64,000 bases of DNA from Blattamonas nauphoetae (taxonomy: Eukaryota > Preaxostyla > Oxymonadida): contig JARBJD010000159.1 in assembly GCA_033064195.1 (NCBI GenBank), positions 100,786 through 164,785 on the forward strand, in the 5' to 3' direction. Every line of letters begins with the position of its first letter. The stretch's first letter is position 1. The position numbers and the translations under genes were made by a program. Of this stretch, positions 23,168-33,900 are shown piece by piece. The notes below the pieces were generated by a model that ran no database searches, was not told the DNA's origin, and saw nothing but the letters and a program-made list of their open reading frames with translations.

Positions 23168-24275
23168 CTAGAAAATAATGCAGGATTTACTCTTCCCATC
23201 TTTCTCCGTCTTTTCCTGACTTTCCGTATCCTCTGTGCCATCCTTCTCTCCTTTTTTATCCTTTTTACCCTTTTTATCCTTCTTATCCTTTTTGTCTTTT
23301 TCCTCCTTCTCTTTCTTTCCCTTTTTCTCTTTGTCCTCCTTGTCTTTCTTTTCTTTCTCTTTCTTCTTATCTTTCTTATCCTTCCCTTTCTCATCAGTAT
23401 CACTTTTTTCTTCACTTGGCTTTGGTTGCTCATCACTTTCATCTGGTTGCTTCTGTTTGTTCCCAGACTCGACTTGCTTCTTCCGTTTTTCGGCAATCTT
23501 GGCTGCATATTGTTCTTCAGCACCAGAATCAGCTGGGTTGAAGGGAGTGATGTTGTATTTTTCTTCGAAATCCGACTCTACACCGATTGCCATGTCGCGT
23601 GCGATAGTTTTGAACATGTCCCCGATTTGGGCTTGTGTCTCGTGAGAGACCTCAAAACAATCTGTGGCTCCGAGACATCTTTTGAGATGCTTTCCCTGCA
23701 ATAATGACAAGTCATGAGTAATGATGTAACATTTCAAAAAGGGACACAAACCTCTTCGGTGGATGTGTTCCCTGCGTTGGATGGGTTGGCATCTCGTTCA
23801 TCGATTTTTGTCCCAAGAAGGTAGAATGGTTTCTTCTTGACTTCTTTGGCAAGATCGGGGAGCCACTACAATTCTATGAAGGAGCTAAAAGATGAACCCT
23901 TGAGGAGATCCGTTCGAAACTCTGTCTTTCTGACGTAGAATATGCAACTAGAAATGCATCGGCTCTTTTGTATAATTTGGTGAATTCTTTGGTGAAATTC
24001 GAGTTTTCTGTGAGGAGAAAGTGACAGCAGAAGGATGATTCAGAAAAATGGATACCTGACCAATACATTGTCATTGTCACATCTGCTCCATCAACTTGAA
24101 CTGTATACTCAAATGTGGCAAATGAAGCAACATCTTCAACTTCTTCTTCACAGTCTGGAATATTATTGGCAACCGTGGTGAAATTTGCCAATGGATCACC
24201 CACAACAACGAGAATCTTTTCCTAGAATGGAGATACAGACAAATGAGTCAACAAAAATCACAGTTTACAGACCAT
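23168..24275 (-). CDS. atypical Rho-like small GTPase lacking the P-loop lysine, with Lys/Glu-rich tail and CAAX end
   Basis: Five coding pieces, 24275-24273 (only the ATG), 24221-24056, 24007-23898, 23865-23752 and 23695-23168, joined over introns of 51, 48, 32 and 56 nt, give 306 residues. The start MEKILVVVGDPLANFTT aligns with the Rho P-loop, but GxxxxGK(S/T) is replaced by GDPLANFTT, and the DTAG switch II motif is YWSE. The base-recognition loop survives as LLGTKID, after the Rho-like WLPDLAKE. About residues 190-298 are an extreme Lys/Glu/Asp tract, and the protein ends SCIIF, whose last four residues (CIIF) are a prenylation signal suited to geranylgeranyl or farnesyl transfer. The product is probably a membrane-attached GTPase relative unable to bind or hydrolyse GTP normally. 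Its downstream stop lies near the transposon island. Confidence 0.7.
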
Positions 24276-24353
24276 ATGACTGGTCCAGTTTCGTGTCCCA
24301 TTCTTCCTTTTTCTACACTCCGACGACGCATCTTCTCCCTTATTGTTCCTGAA

Positions 24354-26052
24354 ATGAAGAAGGGAGTCAATACTCCTCAGCCAAGTTCTTCTTGTCTGCT
24401 CTTTTCTTCTGTAGAACATAGCACCATTTCCTCGTTCCTTTTTGTCAAAAACAGCTGCTTCACCAGACCAGTCACAAACACAACTCAAGGAATTCCTTCA
24501 TATGATTTTAAAGTCCGATGAAAAGAGTGGTCTCATTACGTCAGTGAAGGATTATACTCCTGAAACCCTCCGCCAATTGTTCATTCAACACTTTGGAATG
24601 GATCCACTTTCACTGAATTTCGATGGGTCAGTTGTATCGAGTACTACTGCTCCTGCACCTGCGAAGGGACCAGATACAGGCATGGTCGTGTCGACCACAG
24701 ATCCTGAGTTCAAAAAAAACTCTCATGGAATCGATGCAATCTCTTTATTCACTCCTCAACATCTTCGGAAGAGTGACAATTGGCGTAATGACGTACAGAA
24801 GGAAGTGCACACAGACACAGAGTCTTTCATCAACAAAAATCCTGACAGGCTTCGGTTTCTCCTCCATATGGATCACATTGCAGGAGAGTCTCTTACGACG
24901 ACCATGTTTAAACTTGCAAAAGAATTCTTCCGCCGTTTTCCAATGTTTTCATCGATTATTATCGCCAATGTCGAGACCACAAGTTATTCGTTCCTCAATG
25001 CGATTGGTGGAGGGGAAAAGGCGCTAATCAATGAGATTATTTCAAGCAAGAAGGATCCCAGCTCATCACCGGGTCAGGTTGTCCCGCATATCTTTTTGGA
25101 AGCGTTTGAAAAGGCAGCTTGCGTCCCAACGGTGTGCCCACCCGTTCTCTTCGGAGAAAAGAGAGAATTGATGGATTTCGTCGTTTGCGGTCGCACCGGT
25201 CTCATTAGGCATCGAACAGGGATAGATTGGTGCACAAAGGAAATTGTTTGTGAGAACAAAGCCAAAGTGTTTCAGAACGAACTACGAATCGCACGGTTCC
25301 TCGCGAAGGAACTGGAAAAGGATGAAAATAAGCAGTTCGCTCCATTCTTTCCCCGATATATGGATGCAGACGAAGAACATTGCATTTTTAAGATCTTTCC
25401 GTACGTCGAGAAGGCCTCGACAGACATCCGATTATCGCCCACAACCATCCCGCAGTTGATACGGAGCTGGTCCTTCCTCAACCAACATTTGTTACATTGC
25501 AATATGACGCCAGATCACATCCGGATCATATGTGACAACCTTGAAATGAAAACGCCTCGACACTTCCTCGACTCGTCCACTCCTGTCATCATCGATTTCT
25601 CGTATTCCCGCCTTCACTCATACTCTGGAATGAAATCCCCGAGTTCATGGTCCGTTCCTTATCTCAGTCTACGATTTCTGCATGCGATGAGGAGCCACGT
25701 GGCAAACAAGCAGGTCGTGAGTGTCGCTGAGTACACGAGTCAGGACGAACTGATTGCCCTCCTCCACACCATCTATCTCATTCATATTCCGACCGAATAC
25801 GCTGCCCTCTTGCGATTGAAGAGCGAAGAGGGAGTCAAGTACTTCGATTCACTCATCGATTTTTGGACATGCATCCCCGACTCCTGGGCTTCTGTGTTCA
25901 CGATGGCAGAACTGTTCCCTGTTTGTGAAGGGACGTGCGAGGCTATTATCAAAGTGATAATCCATAATTACCCAAAACTGGTGAATGATTTGGTTGAGTT
26001 CCAGCAATCTGGCGGTTACAAAACATCTATCCAGAAAAAGAAGAAAATATAG
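24354..26052 (+). CDS. kinase-like protein of unknown function (likely pseudokinase)
   Basis: Exons 24354-24365 and 24415-26052 with a 49-nt intron encode 549 residues; the first coding exon holds only MKKG. The C-terminal half resembles a kinase or phosphotransferase fold: a hinge-like FKIFPYVEKAS, then HCNMTPDHIRI where an HRD loop would be, then VIIDFSYSR where DFG would be, followed by helices. The catalytic Asp of HRD appears replaced (HCNM), and no clear glycine loop or VAIK lysine is visible, so activity is doubtful. The N-terminal 200 residues are unrecognised. An aminoglycoside-phosphotransferase-like fold is an alternative. The start lies 78 bases from that of the divergent Rho-like gene. 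Confidence 0.5.
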
Positions 26053-26194
26053 ACCCATCTCAAACAGAAACTCTCCAATTCATTCCATTTTTACCAGTCA
26101 TGAACTTTCTCAACAAATTTGTTGAATGAGAGAACGATCACTCAGATCTCCCTTAATCGATCAGAATCTCATCACTAAGAAGAATTCATTAGTT

Positions 26195-28939
26195 ATGGAT
26201 CCTCTCAGTCCCTTCGATGATTGTCGTATTGTCCACTTTTTGATGTTTGTGCGAATGGATGACATCTGCGGGCCAACAGTTGAGAAAGTTTCCGATCTTC
26301 ATTTTTTCTCAGGTTTTTCAAGCTTTGGAAAGGGAAACCGGAGCTATCGGAACAACTCCAAGCAGGAATATCTCGACGAGTTCTGGATGCTTCTATCATT
26401 ACTCCTCAGCTTTCGGAACACAGTGAATACATCATTAGAAATTATTCGAACCCCGGTTTACTTTCAACACCTCCATAAATCATGAAATCTTCAATCATTT
26501 GTTCGAATCTCTTTTTGACATTAGATTATATCCTCATTGCGTCACTCTTCAATGTACCTGGACGTTCGTACGTTCAGAGAGCTGCACTCACATTTGGAAT
26601 TCCACGGTGTCCTTCAATCTCTGTTTATTCTCTCAGTCACTTCGAGTCACGGATCTTGCAAATCATTACACCGCTCTTCGAACGTTTCTCGTGGTTGAGT
26701 CAACGCCTCAAGAATCTTTTGGAGGTTTCAGTCTCTATCATCATTTATGATCAACTTTCCATCATTTAGCACTCTGCTCCAGATCCTTGGACAACATTTT
26801 CGAAGAGGGTTGTTAAGTTTGGACGGTGGGTTGATGATCTCTTCTTTTCCGGCATCCCTCTCCCTACAATCGATCAATCTCTTCTTTCTTCAACTCATCG
26901 ACCGCTGAAAGAACTTATTAAACTGTTTGTTGTTTGTGAGGATTATCTCGATCATTCTGTGCAGAGCTGTCACTGGGCATCTGATGAGCGGATTCCGCTC
27001 CGTTGTCGTTGGAAACAATCCTGAAATTGTGGACCAAGTATCATTTCCCTCCGCTCATCACTTTTTGGCAGATGATAAACACCCTGCTTCTCTTCTCTCC
27101 TCCCTACATCTGCCAGACGTCGCGCCACTTCCCTCGCAAACAGCTGTCTCCCACAGAATGTGAACGTCGCACCCAACAGTCTCTCAACACACCCTACGAC
27201 ATTCTGGACGAGCTCAGCCAGCAGTACACACAGAAGAGGATCCAGAGCCTCTCGCCCTCCGTGCCCGAGCAGGAACTCTCGAAAGAGCTGTCGCAGGTAT
27301 TTGACCGTGTTCTCTCGTCGAAGCACGACGGCGCCCTGCCCGTTCCCCTCCTCTCGTGGGAGCAGATGCGGACCGACCAGATGAGAGGCCACGGGTGCAA
27401 CAGCCTCATCGACCTCGTCTCCCGCCGCACCACTCTCTCCGCGACCGACGAAGTGTCCATCGTCGGCGAGATTCAGCGGACACTCGACGCCCTCCAGTCT
27501 CAGGCAGACCTTCCGCGTGACTCGACTGTGTCGCGCACATCGTCCGCAAACCAGCCGAGCGAGCACACACACTCTCACCTCTCGTCTCGACTGAACGCAG
27601 TGTTCCCAACTGGCACAGACCATTTCGAGGCCGAGCAGGCACCTGCCGACCCAAACATCCGCAACATGATCGACCGCCTCGTCGCTCAGAACATCGGCAA
27701 CGTGAGCGGGGGCACGTCGTCCTCGTTCGTGTACGGGCTGGACGTGCAGGGCGTGTCGTCGCCTCCGTCCATCACAGACATTGCAGTGCAGCCCCAGCCC
27801 GTGTGCATCATCAACATGGACAAGCATGACGTGTGGACCCACCCGCTCTTCTCGTTCGACGAGTTCCACTCCTCGTTCGTGAAGAACACCCTCCACAACG
27901 ACCTCTCCTCCGCCTCCCACCAGACACGCTCGTCCTTCAAGATCACCAGCATCCGCACGTCGGTCACATCGCCCTCTCCTCTCGTGGGCGACTGCATCGA
28001 CGCGGTCTTTGCCCAGTCGGACCCTTCCTCGCGTGACGTGCTGGTGACCTCCTTCCTCAAGCGACTCCTCGTCAACTCCTGCTTCCTCTGCATCCTCTTC
28101 ACCAAGCACCACTCCTTCTTCGACAACGAGCTCATCAAAAACCGCGCTTTGGTCTTTTTCCATTCTGTGGGAGCCGAGTTTGATGATGCGGACATTTTCA
28201 CCGCGATTGCTTACCGTTTGCAGCCATCTCTCAAAAATACACCGTTCTTTGAGGACTGCTCGAAGGGTCGAATGTCTTTGTCACTATCAGCCTTCTAGAC
28301 ATCTTTGTCGTCCACAGGTAACCTCTCCTTTTGATCGAGGTACAATTTTTTTCATAGTCAGATGACTCTTTCTCAGGAAGGACAATCATGTGTGTATTAT
28401 TCGATCTTTAATCCATACCCTCACTTTTATCCACTCTTTTCCAGTTTTCGATACGTTTACACCACTCCATATCTATGGTACGATTCTCCTCCATTCTGAA
28501 TCATTTCGAACCAGACTTCATCAAAGATATCATCGACCCAGAACTTCCTCAGAGCATCGGTGAACTTGGAGTTGTAACGCCGGATCAGATCTTTTTTAAT
28601 CCAGAAAACCGATCACTTTTCATCGCAATGATTCCGACCGTGAAACATTGCTCAATGACTCCACTCATAGCTCTGTGTATTCGGAGTCGATTGTCTCAGC
28701 TCTTTCCATCCTCCTACAGAATTCGAATCGTCCTTGCCCCCGATTCACACAATGAAGTGGCGAAAAGTGTGCAGCCCATTCATTTTTGACAGCTCACAGA
28801 TAACCGACAGCTCGAAGATAAAGAAAGAACAGCTGCAGCTTTTGAAAACCCAAATCTTCAATTTTCAATCAAAAAAGGTCTTCTTGGGATCGACAAGACA
28901 AGCCCCTTCTGTCTCACGCTTCGAAACATGGAGGACTGA
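26195..28939 (+). CDS. longin/DENN-like trafficking protein, ten exons
   Basis: A frame-consistent model joins 26195-26287, 26323-26455, 26525-26606, 26637-26724, 26770-26935, 26967-27118, 27144-28215, 28254-28306, 28445-28756 and 28793-28939 into 765 residues; introns are 25 to 138 nt. The N-terminus (IVHFLMFVRMDDICGPTVEK) looks like a longin-type strand pair. Then follow GRSYVQRAALTFGIPR and ILQIITPLFERF, which recall the uDENN of AVL9/DENND6 or FLCN/SMCR8 relatives, and SVVVGNNPEIVDQ, which recalls the GNQ strand of a DENN core. Exon seven is GC-rich and mostly disordered. DENN proteins activate Rab GTPases. The family choice is uncertain; the exon chain is better supported than the name. 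The 138-nt intron border near 28306 is the weakest junction. Confidence 0.5.
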
Positions 28940-29100
28940 TTTCTTCATTCTAAACGGCAAGTTTTCTTGATTTCATTGTTTTTATGTCTTGTTTTGATTA
29001 TGTATTGACCATTTCATCACCCATTGAACCTTTCCTTTTTTTTCAAGAAACTCACTGAATGAAGACTTGAACCAGAAAACGTATGCGAGAGAAAGAATGG

Positions 29101-30943
29101 TCAGTAATCCTGTATGTATGATTTGGGGGCATATCCCTCCGCACCATCAGAATCACGGACACAATAACACCAATCATCAGCATCTGGCTTATATCGGACA
29201 ACCTCTCCGTTCTGCAACCTTAACTCCGTGCTCGATTGAGGTTCGTAATCGTATATGGCCTGAAAGCGAGTGAAGGATGATATTAAAAGAGGGCAGACGA
29301 TTCCTTTCCTGAATTCCGAACCAGTGCTCCCTGAATAGTCGAGTGATGAAGAATGGGCTGGCTCGAATGCAGAACTTGGAATATTGATAACTCCCGACGA
29401 TTCTTCAGCAAGGTATGAAAAGGCAACGAAGCCTTCCTGTCCAGTCTGTTTGCGGACGAGGGCCCATCCCCCATCTTTCTCATCCATATTCAAGCAAGAG
29501 ACCTTCTCGCCTTTGAGACAGGAGATTTCTGTCTCGCCTTGAGCCACATAATCGCAAATAACGACCATTGGCACACCAGGTCGAGTCGAAGTGGATGGTG
29601 CTGCCGATGAAATGGACCCCACAGTGGAATGATTGATGTATGAGCTGGCAGAACCCTTTGCGGTCGCATAGGACGGCTCGGGATTTGATTGTGTGCTCTG
29701 GTAGAACGATGAGTCTTTGTGACTGAGAGTAGACTGGTTGCCAAGTGGAGTGAAGTGGTCAGACCCGGAGAGGTCGGGGATGGGAACTTGCTGAAGGACT
29801 GGAGGAGTTGGTGGATAGTTGTAACTTCCGTAGTTTGCCTGAAACAAGTCTGAAGAATGTGGATGACACAAACGCGGGATGGAAACTGCACTTGTGTATA
29901 CGGTTCACGATGCACTTGATATTGGTGATCGTTAGCAAATGAGGCAGCGTCAGTGCGAGCATCGATGGTATATAACTGTGTCTGACATTGTTGCAGTTCC
30001 TCGTATTCTGATCGCATGAGCTTAACATTTTCAAGAGAAAAAAGAATCTTACATCGTTCCAGATTCCAAAAATATTCTGAAGTCGTTCTGTGCTGAGAAT
30101 CATTCGGTTGACTTCAATGTGTTCTGATTTCTGGAGAAAGTCAAGCATTTTCTTATCGCGTTCGTATTCATCCTTCTGACAGGCAGATACACCATCAATG
30201 TAGGCCCGTTCCGTTGAATTCTTTTCCTTCGTTTTTTCCTTGAGTTGTTTTTCTAGCTGTGAAGGTGTGACGAAGAAGAGGTTCCAAACCTTAGTGAGAG
30301 CAGGTTTATCCAGAGTAGATTTCTCTCTCGTATATTGACTGTCGAGCATATCCCACTCACGAAATGCATGGATATATTTCTCTTTTCTCTGCGAAATCAA
30401 GAAAATAGACAAGTACCTTCTGCATTTCCATATAAGAAGCTTTAACCTTCTTCTCGATTTTGTTCATATCATCTTCAAGAGATTTGACAGTTTTCTGATA
30501 TTCATCAATCTCTGCCTTTGTTGTGTCCATCGCTTGTTTGAAGACTTGTTCTGCTTGTCTTGACTTCACTTCAATCTTCTCAATACTATCCTTAAGCTGA
30601 TACCAAAATGCTGAAAATGTTCTGAGGGAGGGTAAACGATGAATGAGTAAATACGATCGGTCTGGGAGTTTCTCATGTTTTGTCATTTTGATATTTTCGC
30701 AGAATGCTTGTTCTGTCATAAAGTTTTTAGTGCAACGAACGAGAAGATCATCATATGCTCTAAACATGACAATAAAAGATATAGTGGACGATAAGCAAAC
30801 AATTTTGCTTCTTGTTGTCTTTTCATTACTTTTCCCGTGTTCATCCACAATTTCCCTGGAAAATTGATGTCATCGCTGGGGGCATAGGGTCGTGACAATA
30901 ATTCTGAGAGAGAGTCTTTCTTCTTCCCCAACATTTTGATCAA
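29101..30943 (-). CDS. F-BAR protein with two C-terminal SH3 domains
   Basis: Seven exons (30943-30801, 30759-30655, 30621-30417, 30388-30053, 30020-29892, 29838-29299, 29259-29101), with introns of 41, 33, 28, 32, 53 and 39 nt, give 538 residues with all junctions in frame. Residues 1-290 are a long helical domain starting like an FCH domain and continuing as coiled coil (KSRQAEQVFKQAMDTTKAEI). A Pro/Ser linker follows. Two SH3 domains close the protein: VICDYVAQGETEISCLKGE...GWALVRKQ, then AIYDYEPQSSTELRLQNGE...WCYCVRDSDGAEGYAP, each with the ALYDY, WW-like and SxY positions. This layout matches Bzz1/FCHSD and PACSIN-type proteins that bend membrane and recruit actin nucleators at endocytic sites. 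An internal Met at 30934 is an alternative start. Confidence 0.8.
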
Positions 30944-30956
30944 TCCGTAATGAAAG

Positions 30957-33900
30957 ATGCCTCAGAACCGTTCAATCCTAATCAGTCTCCATACCAATGT
31001 CAAAGAAGCGAATGAGAATCTACAAACTGTTTTAGAATCACCAATCTTCCCATCATACATTTTACTGAACTTTGAGACCATCCTTCAAAAAGTTTATTCC
31101 ATCCATCGTTGTTCGACGAATATTCATTATTCATCCAATATAGATCTCACAAGATACGAACGACCAATTTTCTTCACTTGCAGATCAATGTCTCGCACAT
31201 TTCGATTCTCTTTCGGCCACTGAAGAGAAAACAATCGCCCAAATCCTCGCTCGTGAACTTGATGGTATGCTTCCCATCCACTTCACCTTTCACATTATCC
31301 AATCTAACTCCTTTGGTCTCCTCCAATGTTATCGTATAGACGTTTTTCTCTCACAACAACGACAACCTGATGACCAACTTCCTAAAACTGACAAGAAAAA
31401 CGCCAAAGACAACAAAACAAAAGAAACCAAGGCAACGTGTGCCATACACTTTCCGCTTATTCATCTGTTCTTTTTTCTTTCGACAGAAAACCAACTAGTT
31501 CTGAAAAAACTAAAAAAGGAAAAAAGGGGAAGGAAACACTTGAAATTGACGAGGGATCGGAGATTGAGCCTCCCATGATTGATGAAATTGATGTCAATCT
31601 GTTGTCACCAGCGCAATTATTCCAAGTAAACGAAGGTTCTTTGGAAGATCTTTCCACATTCAATCCACCGCACAAAACATTCACAGATCTTCTCTCTCAC
31701 TCTCGTTATGCGGAAACTGCTGACACCACATTCATTATTCTCCTCAATTTCCCATTTTCTGAACGAATCCTCATCGAACTTTCGATACTCTCGACGGAAT
31801 TCCCTCGACCGATTCAAGAATCTCTCGAAAATGAAGTTCCAGAGGATAACAAACCTGAAAAAGGTCAAAAGAAGGGAACAAAGAAGGAAGCAACAAAGAA
31901 GAAAGACGCGAAGGAACAACAACCCACACAGTCGGAAGATGAACAACCTGCTGTTCCATCAATCATTCTTCCATCTAACGAAGAGCCACCGAAGAGACAA
32001 AAGAAGGCACGCTCATATTTGCCTGACGTGTTTCTGAATCTTGTTTTTGAAGATGTTCTGAAGCAAGAACCGCTCTACACCACTTCGTCAATTCCCCACC
32101 AGACCTTCTCTGTGGACACTGATGGGATTCTTCTGGAATCAGACCCAACTTCTCATCCTCTCCCCTCTTCACTCCGATTTCTTGTTGGCTTGCAGCGGGG
32201 CTTCTCACAGACGGTCCCACTCAAAACACTCAAACGACATCGACCTGTCCTCCCGCAGCTCCTCTCGTCGTTCGAGAAGGAGAACGAGCAGGACGTGGAA
32301 GAGAAGAAAGAGGAGCCTTTGGAAGAGAAGAAGCCCGAGAAGAAGAAAGCTGCACCAAAGAAAGCATCTCGGCAAGGAAAGCGAAAGGGGAAGGGGGAGG
32401 AAAAGGAGGAAGAGGAGAAGACGGAAGAAGTGGCGGAGCTGAGTGAGGAGACGCTGAAACAGCAGGCACTCGAGAAAGAGCGGAAGGAACTCGAAAAGAC
32501 TTTGCGACACAACAAACAGACAGACCTTCAGCAACTTGGCGAGCTCTTCGACAGACTACCCCCGCATCCCATCATCACACCAGGCGAGCTCACAGCAAAG
32601 GAGGCGATTGTGATCGGGGGAGGAGACGAGGCGCAGGCCAAATCTGAGTCTGATGACGACGACGCTCTGCGTGAAACCAGCGAGGACGACTCTGACGAGG
32701 GGAAGGAAGCCAGCGAGAAGGAGCACCCACCCACTCCGGATCCAACGCAACCTTCTCCATCTCCTCCACCCGAGCCCGAAAAGCCACAGAAGGAAACGAA
32801 AGGGAAGAAAAAAGACAAAACACTCGCAGACACCGCAACATCCGTCCCTGCCTCATCTGCTCTCCCCACAGCTCGTGACGCACTCGAAACAAATCCAGAA
32901 TCACTTCCGACTCAGCCGAAGGAAGATAGCGACGACGAGAACAACCGCTTCAACAAACAGCAAAAGGAGGGGCGGAGGGGAAGGAGGAGGGCAGAGAGGC
33001 TGCGAAGGAAGGGGAGACTCAACGACCTCAAACAGAAAACAGAGAACAGCGACACTCTGGAGATGCTGACTGAGATTCTGATGGCGCCAACCGTCCAAAC
33101 AGTGGCCATCAAGAAACAGCGGGACTTGTCACTCGTTGCGGCCAGAACCATCCAAAAGTGCTTTGACGGGCTCCTCCTCAAAGCGATTGTGGACTCCGAG
33201 CTGGAAAAGAGAGGGAGGGAGGCCTCGCCGGAGCTGGACACCACATCCAACACTCCGAATGACATGCCTCCGCGCTCGTCTCCTAATTCCTCTCCCCCCG
33301 AGTCACACCCGCCGACGGAACGCGTCGATGGCATCGAATTCAAGCCACACCCACCCACCACGCTGGAGGAGAAGACACCAAAGCCGAGGAGGAGAGCACG
33401 ACAACTCACCAAGCCAACAAAAGCCGGCCTAAAGTCGCTCTACGCCAAACAGATCGAGCCCGCATCAGATCCTTACCTCCCGCTCCTCCCGCTTGTCCGG
33501 TCAGTCTTTGCCATCGAAGACAGTCTCGGGTCAGACCAGAAGGCAGTCGAGATGGAGCGGAGGGCGAGAGAGAAAAGGAAGGCAGAGCTTGTGGACGACG
33601 AGATGAGATGGTACGAGAAGGCGATGAAGAAGAGGGAGGAAGAAATCAGGCAGCGCAAGCTGGACGAATTGCTCCGCGCGGAGGAAGAGGACGAGTCTGG
33701 CGAGTCAGAAAGCAAAAACACATCCGATTCAACACCAAAACAAACAGACGATCCTCCTCAGCAAGATCAGAGGGAGTCTGATGAGGACGACGAGGCCAAG
33801 GAGCCCAACCCGATCGTTTTGGAAGACATCGAGCTGCCGGAGGAAGTGCAAGACGCGAACGACATCGACTCCTCCAAACTCGACAACGTGATTGAAGATC

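Noticed and set aside
23235-23645. A Phe/Leu/Ser-rich plus-strand frame that looks like a membrane protein
   Set aside because: It is the antisense of the Lys/Glu/Asp tract of the Rho-like protein; antisense of AAG/GAG codons always reads as Phe/Leu/Ser.
26970-28163. A 397-codon open frame on the minus strand opposite the long exon of the DENN-like gene
   Set aside because: It is rich in Arg, Gly, Val and Glu in the way antisense frames of GC-rich Ser/Pro exons are, has no recognisable domain, and the plus-strand exon joins in phase to flanking exons.
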